Source: Polysphondylium violaceum
Taxonomy: Eukaryota; Evosea; Eumycetozoa; Dictyosteliales; Dictyosteliaceae
Direction of reading: 5' to 3'
Assembly: GCA_000277445.1 (NCBI GenBank)
Contig: AJWJ01000080.1
Span: 1-61,367 of the forward strand
Length of the DNA stretch: 61,367 bases
Part shown: positions 1 through 12,478 of the stretch, piece by piece
Numbering within the stretch: the first letter of the stretch is position 1
How the letters are laid out: every line of letters starts with the position of its first letter
Program-made: the position numbers and the translations under genes
Notes under the pieces: model-generated
The model's database searches: none
Told to the model about the DNA's origin: nothing
What the model saw: the letters and a program-made list of their open reading frames with translations, nothing else

Positions 1-22
1 TTTTTTTTTTTTTTTTTTTTTA
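1..22. repeat. poly(T) tract
   Basis: The window opens with an uninterrupted run of about 21 T. Such runs are common next to dictyostelid genes; this one lies some 55 bases before the RBM45-like start codon and probably belongs to its promoter or 5' leader. Confidence 0.8.
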
Positions 23-76
23 TATATTTATTTAGACATCAAAATATAATTATTATATATGAAACGATAGGATGAA

Positions 77-3021
77 ATGGGAGATCAAATACCATCATCT
101 TTTATAGAGAGTATATGTTTAGATGAACAAAAAAATGATTTAAAACATACTACTCCTTCAACTGCTACTGATTCTACCACTACTACGAGTAGTAGTATTG
201 TTAGTGACAATAACGATAACGCCAATAACAGCAATAACAATAATAACAATAACGATGGCAGTAATAGCTTTGAGTTTCTACAGTTGTCTCATGAAATTGA
301 AAAAACAAATAGTAAAAGCAATAATAGTTTAAATGCAACAGACTCTAAAGAAACCAATACAACAAGTAATGAAAATGATGAAAAAGAGGTAGAGGATAAA
401 ATTGTTGGTCAAATTAATAATCTATTAAAAGATGACGACGAGGACGATGATGATGATGATAATGAAGATAGTCAAGACGATAACCAAGATGGGAACAATG
501 ATAAAGATAATCTTTGTGACAGTGATAAAGATAGTAGCAATGATAAAAAAGATAATACAGATAACCAAAAAGATACAAATACAAAAGATACATCAACATC
601 AGCAACAACAACAATAACCAATGAAAACAATCAAATTATTCATTCTTCACCAACAAAAGAAACAACAACAGCAGTAGTTTTAGAGTCAGGTGATAAAAAA
701 CCAACAGTACATTCTGATCAAGAAGAAAACAAAAGAAAATCTATAGACTCTGGAGAGGAAGAAGAGTCTGGACAAGAATCTGAAGACGAAGAAGATAACA
801 GATATCGTAGATACACCTCATCTTCATCTGCTTCAACAATAACAACAACAACAAAAACAACCGCATATTCAACAACTCCATCACATAAATCAATGAAAAG
901 ATTGATTCAAGAGAGAGATGATGATTTAGATTCAAGCGAAGACGACATTTGCGAAGATAACTTTAATATAAATATAAATAATATAAATATAAAAGAAAAT
1001 GATGAGGATAATGAAGACAATGATAATGCAGAAGAAAATAGTAATATGAAAGCAGCTTTAACGACAACATCAACAACAACAAATAGTAATATAAACTCAA
1101 ATTTATTAAATAATACATCTATTCCAACTGCAATAACAAATAAAACTAAAAGTAATAGTATTAATAGCAATAGTAGTAGTAACAACAGTAATGACAAATC
1201 TTTAAATTCATCAAAAGTTGGTAAATCTAAATCAATGCCATATAAGCAAATACAACCAACACAACCACCACCATTACAACTACAACAACAGCAGATTCCA
1301 CTTACTATGCCTATGAATCCATTTGTTTTTCAAACCACTCATCATCACCAACATCATCAACAACAACCTCTAAATGCACCACCACCTATATATCAATATT
1401 ATCAACCAAATATTCCAACTCAAGATAAACTATATATACCCTATCCGTATCATCCTCATCCACATCCACATCCACACCTTCACCCTCACCATCAATATCA
1501 TTACTCAATACCACCTCAACAAATACCCATACCAAATATAAATAACAAACAACAACAATCAATTAATTTAAATAGCAATAACAATATTACAGGCAATAAT
1601 TCTACAAACAACGGCAATAATGATATAACAGAATCAATACCTTATTCTAGAATATTTATAATATGCCCAAAGGAAATTACACAAAAGAATTTGGTGGATA
1701 AATTCAAAGAATATGGTGAGATGGAATCATGCAAGATTGTATTTGATAAACAAACCAATGAATCAAAAGGATATGCTTATATCCAATACAACAAGACATC
1801 ATCGGCGGCATTGGCAATCGAAGATATGAATGGTAAATCGTTGCCTAATTTCCCCAATCAACCAATCAAAGTATTGATTGCCGAAGCCAAAGGATCGACG
1901 AAATCCAAACCACTACTATCCACCGATCCCGAAGATCATCCACCAAACTCTCGTCTATTTGTTGTTTGTAAAAAAGAGATGACAGAGTCTGAATTGTTTG
2001 CTGAGTTTAAAGATTTCAAAGATTTTGATCATGTCAAATTGGTAAAAGAAAAGGATACAAATGAGTCAAAAGGTTGTGCATTTGTCAAGTTTTCAAAAGC
2101 ATCCTCTGCTGCAATATCAATGGAGTCAATCAATAGTCATTCAAATGAAACTTTAATGAAAGCAATTATTGCTCAACCAAGAGTTAAATATCAATCACAA
2201 CAACAACAACAACAAGTCCTACAACAGCAACAACATCTTTTAAATGAAGATCATAATTCTATTAACCCTAATAGTATTGTTATAAGTAAGATTAATAATA
2301 GTACTATCAGCAATAATAGTGGTAATAATAATAACAATAATAATAATAGCAGCAATAATAATGCATTTCAATTAAATTCAATTCTAACATCTGTTGGTGG
2401 TGATTATCCTAATCCTTATGCCAGTGGATATCCCATACTTTCCAAACAAAGATTATTTGTAGTGTGTCACAAATCAATCACTCAAGAGAACCTTTATCGT
2501 TTATTCTCTAGATATCCTGGAATGGAGTATTGTGACTTGAAAAAGGACAAACACTCTAGCAAATCCAAAGGTTTTGCTTATGTTAATTATAGTACTCCTC
2601 AAAGTGCACTCCAAGCTAAAAATGAATTAAATGGTATGAAATATCCACCTGGTCATTCATTAAAAGTAGTTTTTGCTGAACCTTTGGGTGCTAATAGTAA
2701 TAATAGTGGTGGTAATAGTGTTGGTATTGGTAATAGCTCAACAAATTCTACGAGTGGAGGTGTTTCAAATTCTACTAGTGGTGTGTCTTCATCAAATAAT
2801 AATAATATTAATAATCCATCTTTAATACAAAATAATCAAAACCTATCAATAGATCCAATTTCATCAGTATGTATTATTCTTTTATTTAAATATGTTGAAA
2901 TATTTCACGCTAACAAGATCTCTTTTCATAGATTCAAAACAGTTTTGCAGAGATGCCCTTCATGAGGAGAACACAAAAGGAAAGTGATGCAAGGAAAAGA
3001 CAAAAGATTGATATCAATTAG
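77..3021 (+). CDS. rbm45: RBM45-like RNA-binding protein with three RRMs
   Basis: Two exons, 77-2866 and 2932-3021, with a 65-bp GTATGT...AG intron; the product is 959 residues. The first half is low complexity (acidic stretches, Asn, Ser, Gln and a His/Pro-rich patch). Three RRMs follow at about 523-605, 623-703 and 790-870. They carry RNP2-like cores (RIFIICPKE, RLFVVCKKE, RLFVVCHKS) and RNP1-like cores (KGYAYIQY, KGCAFVKF, KGFAYVNY). The phrases PGMEYCDLKKD and KYPPGHSLKVVF match the corresponding part of animal RBM45/DRB1, which is why I prefer this family over generic RRM proteins. RBM45 is a nuclear RNA-binding protein in animals. Splicing swaps a nonsense tail for a basic end (RRTQKESDARKRQKIDIN) that resembles the nuclear-localisation tail of RBM45. 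The function in amoebae is inferred. Codons within the RRMs look conserved and the gene appears intact. Confidence 0.85.
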
Positions 3022-3105
3022 TGCGCCCTATAGTTACAAAATTGTAAATAAAAATACTATAAAACATCATTTTTAAAACAGAGATTTCTAGATATCGTTC
3101 ATTTT

Positions 3106-3468
3106 TCATAATCATCATCAAGAAAAGGTTTTAAAAAAGCTAAAATATCTCCATGATACTTCCAAACCTTGTTTGATTCACAGAGGGTGGGATGATCTTC
3201 AAAATGAAACCTTTGCCATCATCTTTTGAGGTAGAAGAGAGGTTGATTTTGTTGGCTTTTTCTTTGCAAACATTATGGGAAGAAATCCTTTTCACGCACA
3301 AACTCGATAACATGATTCAATTCTTCTTCAGATTAAGGAATATGAAGTTTGGAATTTGAAATTTTGTTTCAATTGAACCTGGTGGGCAAACTTTTTTTTC
3401 ATTAAACCAATACTCTCCTCCTCACTACTGTTGATCTTATAAAACTTTTGGAATTCGTATAACTCCAT
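3106..3468 (-). pseudogene. decayed small-protein gene remnant, family not recognised
   Basis: The minus strand shows a start (ATG at 3468) followed by protein-like sequence (MELYEFQKFYKINSSEEESI), then further protein-like blocks in changing frames, including PPGSIETKFQIP, EELNHVIEFVREKDFF and DGKGFILKIIPPSVN, ending with FLKPFLDDDYEK and a stop at 3106-3108. The reading frame is lost several times over about 360 bases, with changes too small to be introns. Base composition is richer in G and C than the surrounding spacer, as in coding DNA. I do not recognise the family. It is probably a dead copy of a roughly 115-residue protein; several closely spaced sequencing indels are a less likely explanation. 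Confidence 0.5.
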
Positions 3469-3664
3469 TCTAAGGATAAATAGACTCTTATTAATTTAAA
3501 AATTTCTTATCAATTTGTACGATATAAATACAGGGGTGTTTTTTCTCAGACATAACTTTGTTTTTCACAGATTATCAAAATTTTCGGTAAATTTTAAAAA
3601 ATTAAGGTTTTAAGTATGATCAGAAAACAATGATATCCTGATAGAAGATATTTTTATTAACTAT

Positions 3665-3865
3665 TTAAGCCCAAGCTGGACCTTTAACTAATAATAAAAT
3701 AGAATAGATTAATATTAAAATTCCATAAAAAATTTAATAAAAAAACTTACCAGAACCATTGAATGGCATATCAGAACTGTTGTTGCTGTTGTTGGTTGAG
3801 ATACTGTTACCTGGTGAAGGTCTAATAATTTTTCTGCCACCGTCTTGAATTCCTCTTCTTTCCAT
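3665..3865 (-). CDS. very small spliced gene, 45 residues, unknown
   Basis: Exon 1 is 3751-3865 and exon 2 is 3665-3687, joined across a 63-bp intron with a GTAAGT donor and a TTATTAG acceptor. The product starts MERRGIQDGGRKIIRPSPGN, contains an Asn/Ser stretch and ends with VKGPAWA. I see no membrane segment, signal peptide or known motif, though the basic N-terminus and the Trp near the end look deliberate. It is too short to stand out as an open frame; support comes from the coding-like base composition of exon 1, the good splice sites and the AT-rich spacer on both sides. It could instead be the 5' end of a longer gene with a different second exon. Confidence 0.45.
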
Positions 3866-4221
3866 TGTGCTGTTATTGATTTAATGGTACAAATAAAAGT
3901 AATAATAAGTTTTTATAAAATAAAAAAAAAAGAAATCTTAAAAACAATTCAGAATTGTGCAAAACTCAAAAAATACTTTAATATTTTTCGCAATCACAAA
4001 AAAAGATATTTTCTTTCAACGAATTTTGTGCAAAAAAACAAATCGAGAATCAATCTTTTTAAAAAAAGCAGTATTAAAAAAAAAGAAAATATCTTTTATT
4101 TTGGGTTCTTTTATATAATTGTTGGGGAGTAAATATATATATTTTTAATATGTATAAATATATAAGATAGTAATACAAATGTGAATGGGGGAGAATATTG
4201 ATAAAACTAATTAATTATATT
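3866..4221. other. intergenic spacer, AT-rich
   Basis: This lies between the 3' end of the FERM-LRR gene and the start of the 45-residue gene, both on the minus strand. It contains A-rich runs and a Lys/Phe/Ile-rich open frame on the plus strand that reads like AT-rich noise. It probably holds the small gene's promoter; I see no defined site. Confidence 0.6.
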
Positions 4222-7200
4222 TTAATAATGAATTGAAATATGGTATAATCTCTTTATATTTTCAGTGATTGTGTGTTTGGTGGTTAAACTGAGATTGGTG
4301 AGTAGATTTTCAGAGAGATTGATTGTTTTAATATGAGTGTTGGTATTGAGTTTCTTTAGGAATTCTGCAATATCTTTACCATGAATGTTTGTGTTTCTAA
4401 GAGTGAGCACCTCTAAAACAGAGTTTTCGTTGATTGCTTCCACTAGACATTGTAAACCTCTCTTGCCAATGGGATTGACATCCAAGTATAATCTCTTTAA
4501 TGATTGATTCTTTGCAATACCTTTGGCAATCATTTCCAACTCTTTGTGACCTAAACGGCATTGAGTTAGATGGAGATCTTCGAGATTTGTATTCTTTGTT
4601 AGAGCACTAGCTAAAATGATAGCAGCAGATTTTGAGAGTTCATTCATAGAAAGATCCAATGTTGTGAGAGTATTGTTTTCCTCCAACATCTTTGCAATTC
4701 TAATCAATGATTTTGAGCCTAGTTCGCAATAACGAAGGTACAACTTTATACAACTGGCAGAGAGTTCGAGTACTTGACATAAATCATTGACACCAGAGAA
4801 ATTGATTTTATTGGCGGACAAGGTGAGTTCTTGAACGGTATGATTATGAACAATACCTTTGATTACATTCTTTGTTCCAGAAGTACCGAGGTTGTTGTAA
4901 GAGATATCTAAATTACGAACATGACAACCATTACTAACCAAAAGCTTTTGCATTTCAGAGCCAGAAGATGAACTGAGGCCTGTGCTAGCAATATTTAGCT
5001 TTATGATGTTTGTATTGTTTGTTGATAACCATTTGATGAATTTGTTGATTTGTTTGGTTTGAATTTGGTTATTACTAAGATTTAATTCACTAAGATTAGT
5101 GTTTTGTTTGATTCCTTCGAAAATCAATTTGAATCCATTTTCAGTGATTTTGTTTTTAGCAATATTTAAAGATGTAAGAGTTTTGTTTTTAGATAAAAGC
5201 TTTTCAATGGTTCCACAACCTATATCGGTTAAATTGGTTTCATCAAATCCCAATGTATCTATACAAGTATTATAATTTTTAATGGCTCTAAGAATTAATC
5301 TAATACCAGATTCATTTAATCTATTCTTTCCAACTTGAAGTGATTGAATTAATGGATATTTTTCAAGAATTGTAATTAATGGCTATTTTAAAATATATTA
5401 GTTACTAAACAAATAATTTAAATAATAATAGCGACACATACCATAACACCTTTGTTTGATAAACCAATATTTTTAAGATTTAAATGTTGAATTGTATTAC
5501 AAGTCATAATTATTTTCAATGGTTCAAAAGCATCTGAAGCTAAAACTGGATTATTTGAAAGATCTAATTTTACAATATTTAGATTTTCAATAATACTTTC
5601 ACCTTCTTCAATTCTAATTTTTAATAAAAAAAATATTAATATGAATGATATAAAAAATAGTAATGAAATAATACATACGGAGTATTAAGAGTATCCTTCA
5701 AGGCATCTGCAATAAATGATAAATCAGAACCTCTTAAATGAAGTGAATGTAATTCAATACTCTCATAAACTGAATTATTGACTCTAAATGAACCTTCTTT
5801 ATCTAAAACTTCATCAATTTGATCAATCAACTTCCCGATTGGTTTTGAATGGAAATTTAGACATAAAGTTAGATAATTTAATTTAAATAACTCTAATCTA
5901 CTACGGAATGGATCACTCTTAGTTCTAACTTTGGGTGCTTGGAACAATGGGAATAAAATTGAAATATTTACATCAACATTTACTGGTGCTGGTCCAAGTC
6001 CTTTAATATAATCTTCATGTTTACCAAAACATTTATATCCATTCATTAATTCAACTATATTATTTGATTGCTCATATGAAACACAATCAAAACTCATATT
6101 TTCTGATGTCTGGAAATTGTTTTTAAATAAATTATTAATAATTCATAATAAATAATAAATTATATAGTTAAAATACTAATTACATTTGGCGTAACACAAG
6201 GGAAAGGAATTTGAATTTTTAAACCTCTAGCAGTTACTGTATAACTTAAAATATTTTTATAATGGAAAAAGTCGTAACCAGCTCTATCCTTTCTTGATAT
6301 TAAAATACCATCTTCAGCAACACATAAATTTCTTTTATGTCTTGTAATTGAATCTTCTCGAACACCATCATGTACTTGGAATGATGTAACACCAAAAGTT
6401 GGAATCTTATTTGCCAAATCTAAATAACGAAGCTTGGCTTCAATAATTGTACTACATTTAATTTGAGAATGAAGTTTAAATAAACGCTTTTGAAGTACTT
6501 CATCAGAGAGTTCAAAAAAGAAAGCAGCTGGGATAAATTCAGACAAACTACCATGATCGAGGAAGCCTGTGATATGTTTTTCTTTATCATATGGACCAAA
6601 GGTAATGTAAAATTGTAATGCAGATAATCTAAAAGACATTGCCTCTGAACAGGGGTAGATACCATTGACGACTGATTGTTGGACTTGAAGATAATATAAA
6701 TGAACTGCTTTTGAATCGGATAAACGTTTTGGTTGTTTGAAAAACTTTATCTTGAATACCAATTTACTTAGATTCTTGATGCCTACATCTTTTACAAACT
6801 TGTTTGGATCCAACCAACGATCACAACCATCACTGGTGTGTTCAGCGAGAGAAAAGAATTCAATTTGGACAAGACCTAATTTCTCGGCATATAGAGTGAT
6901 AACATCTTGGACAAGGAAATCTTCTGTAATACAAATAACTTTATGTGATTGATCTACCATTGAAATGTGAACCAACATTTTCTCTAACTCAACGTTTGCT
7001 TTTTTAACAATGGTGGGTCTAGATACATTAAATTCTTCACCATGTCTTTGGAAATTGAGTGACAATGATCTTCTTGGTTGAGGTTGTACTTCTATTTTTC
7101 TACCAATATCCCAACGTTCAGCAATAGATTCTTTTCTTGGTCTACCTACTATTCTATGTAATTGTTTGTTTTGATAAGCAGCTGAAGGTTCAAGTAAATC

Positions 7201-8640
7201 AATACCATTTGCAATTTTTTCTGTATTTGTCATTGGGATACTAGAATCTTCACCGCTAATCTTGTTTAAATCTTGTGCAAGAGTTGCAGCATCACGAGGG
7301 GATTCTAAAGCTTTCAAATGAAGTAAAACTTGATCTTGCATTTCTTGTAAATGTTGTTTATATTCTTGCTTTTGCTCTTCATCTTGAATTGTAATTGTAA
7401 TAGTTTCATTTGTTGTTACTTTAATTTCTTGTTGTTCCAATTCTTGTTGTTGTTGTTGTTGTTGTTGTTGAGCTTCTTCTTTAATTTGTTTTTCAATTGA
7501 TTCTTGAATTGAAGGAGCATTTGCCAATGTTAAACTTAATCTTGCTGCGTGATTTTCACTAACTGAACGACGAAGAGATAATCTAAATGGTTGGAGAGAA
7601 AGTGGCGGTATGGAAGCGGATGAACTTGAAGAAAGAGTATTTTCAGAATCAGAATCTTCTGTATTGTTTGCTGTATTGTTTGTTGATTTATGAAGGCTTA
7701 TTTGGTTACCACTGCTATTGAGAATAATTGATGATCTTCTTTCTTGTTCAACAAATTCTTTTTCCAATATTAAATCCTCTTCGATGGATTGACTTTCCTT
7801 GATTCTAATTGAACCAGTTCTTTGTGATGGTAATCTGGATGAACTATTTAATTTACCATCAGGAGAGGCTTCAAGTGATTGTAAAATTGATCTTTTTCTC
7901 TCTTTACTAAGATGAATGGGGGGCATTTCATTTGAAATGGATGGTGATCTAAATTGTAAGCCCACTGGTATTGTAGGTATGGTAGTGTCTGTAGGGGCAG
8001 TTGATTGCAATTCTGGTGTAAGATCAGGAGAAGTAACTACACTTTCAAGATCGGCACTCTCTGTAGAATCACTTGATGAATCACTTGAACTATCATCAAC
8101 AGAATCTGATGAATCTGAAGAAAGATCATAATCATCCTCTGCAATTGATAATCTTGGCAAACGTTGCATAAATGAAAGAGGACGAGTTGAACTATGATGA
8201 AGAGGGGAATTTTCACTAACAGGCTTAAGTGCATCCAATGAAAATTCTTTCATTAATCTAAGATGTGGTGGTACATTACGACCATTGGCAGGATCCGACT
8301 GAGGTGTACCTGGACAGCTATCGGAATTATTTGATTCTAATTCATATGTATAATTTAATGATTTTCCAGAGCTATTTAAATCTCTAGAAACGATACTATG
8401 ACTAAGTGTATTACTATAATTCATACTACTATTTAACGATGGTGATATATTATTACTGTTATTGTGTCCTGTCAACATTAATTTTTGATTGATTTCGTCT
8501 ATCATTTCGGGTGATTCTAAATCTCTAACTAACTTAGCCAATTCATCTTCACCATCAATTATATTTCTTTTTTGACTTTGTGTCAACATTGGTGATGATG
8601 GTTCACCCTTATCCATTATATTACTACTATAGTTATTCAT
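4222..8640 (-). CDS. FERM domain plus leucine-rich-repeat protein
   Basis: Four exons on the minus strand: 6184-8640, 5679-6109, 5442-5613 and 4222-5382. All junctions keep frame and give 1406 residues. Residues 1-550 are low complexity, rich in Ser, Asp and Gln, with SP and RRS motifs suited to phosphorylation. About 555-900 is a FERM region: an F1-like part, an F2 helical part (YYLQVQQSVVNGIYPCSEA, LRYLDLANKIPTFG) and an F3-like part (ITRHKRNLCVAEDGILISRK). From about 960 to the end there are ribonuclease-inhibitor-type leucine-rich repeats (NTNLSELNLSNNQI, NQSLKRLYLDVNPIG). FERM domains bind membrane phosphoinositides and receptor tails, and LRR arrays bind proteins, so a cortical cytoskeleton or adhesion adaptor role is inferred. 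D. discoideum has FERM-LRR proteins in its Frm group; I cannot tell which one this is. Confidence 0.85.
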
Positions 8641-9828
8641 TGTTTATATTACTATTGATTGTAAATCTGTTTAGTTGTTGTCTTTTTGATTGAAATTTGA
8701 TTGATTGATTTGTTATTATAAAACTTTTAAAACTGTTTTATTTTTAGAACTATTTCTTTATGATAAACAACGACAACAAAACACACACACACACACTTAT
8801 TATCGTGTTGGAACCCAAAGCAACAAACACTCGGATAAAAAGAAACACACACCACACACTCTGATGGAGATTATGATTTGGGGTAAAAATAAAAATTAAT
8901 TTTTGTGATTTTTTAAAAATAAAAAGTTGAGGAAAACAAAACAAGATATTCGAAATTAGGGGATAAAAGGTTCAGAGATAGATCCAATTTACAACACATA
9001 AAATAAAAATAAAGAATAAAAAAAAAAAAAAAAAAAAAGTAAGATGATTGATCAATACAAAAACATTTATGCGTAATCTTAGAATACAGAAATGTTAGTG
9101 GTTGCCCACCCTCACGTAAATAGTGTTGGGGCGCACCTTTCTTTGCAGCCAATTTTTTTTTTTATTTTTTATTTTTTATTTTTTTATTTTTGTATTTTTT
9201 TTCTCTAAAAATATGAGGGACAAGTTTTCTAATCGAAAAAAGGATTCAATCAAAGAGATATTTGTGTTTGTGGTACTTATATAGTTCGCAACACAAAGAA
9301 AGGAAAAGAGAATTCCTTGCATTACACACCAATCAAATATCAGTATTGCTTCAATGTGTACTGATAAGGTTTTTGTCAAAGACAAAACGAATAAAATAGA
9401 TTTTCGCTTACTTTTCAAATCCCTTCAGATAGTTGCTTTTTCTTTTTTTGCTTTTTAAAAAAATATTTTTTTTTAATTATTTTTCAATTTTTTCAATTTT
9501 TTAACCAACGAAATAAATTGTTTGTAAGTTGTTTTCAATACCAATCAAGTTTTGAGTATGAAAATTTGAAAAGATAGATTATCTTTTCTTTTTTTTTTTT
9601 TTTTTCTATCCTTACACCTCATTTTCCCTCTGTCTTGTCAACAACAACAACAACCAAGCATATCTTCCCAAGATATTTATTCTCAATCTAAAGTTTTTTT
9701 TTTTTTTTTTTCCACATTTTTTAAAATTTGTGTCAGAGGCCCCATTTTTGATTAAGATACTTGTGTTACATACACCACAGGAACAGCAAGAATTATCGAT
9801 TCGTCAGATGATGTGTGAATAAGAAGAA
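8641..9828. promoter_or_regulatory. divergent intergenic region between FERM-LRR and HTTM genes
   Basis: About 1.2 kb separates two divergent starts. It holds a CA repeat near 8780-8793, several long A and T runs, and one GC-richer island at about 9098-9145 with GCCCACCCTCACG and GTTGGGGCGCACC. These resemble the G/C-rich boxes bound by the dictyostelid factor GBF, but the match is loose. No coding frame here looks real. Confidence 0.4.
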
Positions 9829-12160
9829 ATGACGACAACTGTTTGCAATCGTAGATCTACTGCTGGTAGTAATAATAATTCATTGGTGCGTAATTTTATT
9901 CAAAAAGCAGAGTTATTCAATTTATCAAAATGTTTTTATTTGGATAAGAGAAGTATTACTCTATATAGAATATGCTTGGCTTTGTTTTTATTGGCAGATT
10001 TATTTTTTAGATCTCTATATATACTCAAACACTATGGATCATGGGGAGTATTACCATCTTCTTTTGCAGTTAGACCCGATAGATATTCATTTCACCTAAT
10101 AAGTGGAAATGGAATGTTTCTTTCAGGACTTTTTATATTTCATGCAATAGTGTATCTATGTTTATTGGTTGGCTACAAGACTAGAGTGTCTACTATTTTA
10201 TCATTTATTATGTTGTGTTCATTGCAAAATAGAAATCACTATCTCTTGGATGGAAGCGATGATTACACACGTGTAATGCTGTTTTGGTCAATCTTTTTAC
10301 CAATGGGCTCATACTACTCTTTGGATTCAATTATTAAATCATTAAAAGTAAAGAAATTTAAATTGGAACAACAAAAGGAATCATCTAAACAGGAAAACCA
10401 CTATCTTTCAATTGGATCCATTGGATTTATATTTCAGTTTTCAGTGATCTATATTTTCACTGCTTTATTAAAATATGGTGATGCTTGGCATAAAGACTAT
10501 ACCTCAGTTTATTATGCAATCAATTTAATAGAGTTTAAATGGGGTATATCAGATTTACTTTTACAATCAAGTTTTTTACTTCAATTTTTAGCAAAAGTAA
10601 ATATTTTATTATTATTGTTATTTAAAATATAAATATTAATTTCTCTCTCTCTCTATTTAGTTTACTCTTTTATTTGAATATTTAGGACCATTAATGATTA
10701 TGTCACCATTTTTCAATTCAATTCTCAGAATTGTTTCTATAATAGGATTCATTGGAATGCATATTGGATTTGGTGTATGTTTAAATCTTTATTTATTTAT
10801 TTTTATTCCAATGGTAGTTTGTACAGCATTTATACCATCTCTCTTATGGGATCAATTTGTTATCCCATTTTTTGAAAAGAAAAGAGAAAATAATATAATG
10901 ACAGTATGTATATATTATAATTATTGATATCAATAATCAAGCAAAGTATTAATATTTGTGAAATAGATTTATTATAATTCACAAAGTCAATTATTAGGAA
11001 AATGGTTAAGATTTTATAACTATTTCTTTTTATTAACAAATAGAGCAGAAGTTGTTAAATATTCAAAATATGATGATGAGTCTGAAATTGGATGGGATGA
11101 ACAACCTCAAAAACCAATTATTAATTCACAAATCACATCCACACCACATATGAGTTTATCAATCAATGGTGATCATCTTTATCTTGAATTTGATGCCGTA
11201 TTGTTATTATTCAGCAAATCATATTTACTCTTCCCTTTGGCATATATTTTCAATAATTCATTCTCTAAATTTTGGTATAAATTTCTAATGAAAAACTATT
11301 TCAACCACAACAATGGCAATGGATCAAATAATATTATAAAAGATTTATTAGATAAACAAGAGCAAGAAATACAATATTTTGAAAACGACAATATCAACAA
11401 TCGTGAAAACAATAGTAATCCAAAAGATCAAAAACAATCATTTACAACCAACTTTTTCATTAAATTGGTTTGTTGTTTATTAATGGCAAATATACTATAC
11501 TATAATATAATGATGTATAGGGGATTGGTTGATAGACCAGTTGTTGCTTATCCAATCAATTTTGAAGAATATACTAGATTATTAAAAATTGATCAATTTT
11601 GGGGTATGTTTGCACCAGAGCCTCCCAAATCATCCAAATGGGTAATAATTGAAGGGAAGTTTGAAAACTTTCCAAATCAATTCATTGATCCGCATACAAA
11701 CCAACCAACCAATTATGATGATATCCCATTTATATATTTTAGCATTGGCCAACGTGATAGAAACTATTTACTTGCCATTGGTTCAAACGAACATCTTAGA
11801 TTGCCCTATGGTAGATATATATGTAGAAAATGGAATATTTATGAAAAAAATGAACAAAGAGGTAGATTAATTTCGTTTAAAATATTAACCGTTCTTAAAG
11901 GGACACCAACACCACCATGGGTAAAACATACTTTGTTATCTAATCAAATTAATAATAATAACGATACTCTTCCAACACTTGTTCCAATTGAAAGTGAGGA
12001 GCCACAACAACAACAACTTGATAGTAATCAACCAAAGATTATATTATTAGACGAAAATAATAATATTAAAAATGAAGCAACACCCAACAATCAAAATCAA
12101 GATCAAGATGAAAATATTGATTATTATCTTCGTGAAGTTATTCATTCTCATGAATGTTAA
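9829..12160 (+). CDS. HTTM-domain multi-pass membrane protein
   Basis: Three exons, 9829-10596, 10661-10903 and 10967-12160, give 734 residues. The first ~450 residues hold about six to eight hydrophobic helices, for example ITLYRICLALFLLADLFF, GLFIFHAIVYLCLLVGY and FIGMHIGFGVCLNLYLFI. The phrases NGMFLSGLFIFHA, RNHYLLDGSDDYTRVMLFW and ALLKYGDAWHKD are typical of the HTTM family, which shares its fold with vitamin K-dependent gamma-carboxylase. A further helix lies near 440, followed by a soluble domain (QFWGMFAPEPPKSSKWVI) often seen in bacterial HTTM proteins, then an Asn/Gln-rich tail. HTTM was named for suspected horizontal transfer. Substrate and location are unknown. Base composition does not stand out from its neighbours, so any transfer is old. 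Confidence 0.75.
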
Positions 12161-12279
12161 ACAAATAAATATTGATTATTATATTATATTATTGTGATAA
12201 ATACTATGCTCTAGATTTAATTTTAAATATATATATTATTTTTTGTGTGTTTTATTATTTTTTAAATTAATACTATTAT

Positions 12280-12402
12280 TTATTTCTTAATAATTTGAAC
12301 GATATCTTCATCAGCTAAAACGTGAGTAATACCAACTCTTTGTGGATTATGTTTAGCAGAGGCACCCCAAACTAAAGCACTATATTATAAATAAATATGT
12401 TA

Positions 12403-12478
<76 letters not shown>

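Noticed and set aside
3270-3284. TTCCCATAA on the minus strand, resembling the DUSE element of dictyostelid small RNA genes
   Set aside because: It falls inside the decayed gene remnant and no small-RNA motif follows at the expected distance.
3845-4132. Plus-strand 95-residue ORF rich in Lys, Phe and Ile
   Set aside because: The composition is that of AT-rich spacer and it overlaps the start of the small minus-strand gene.
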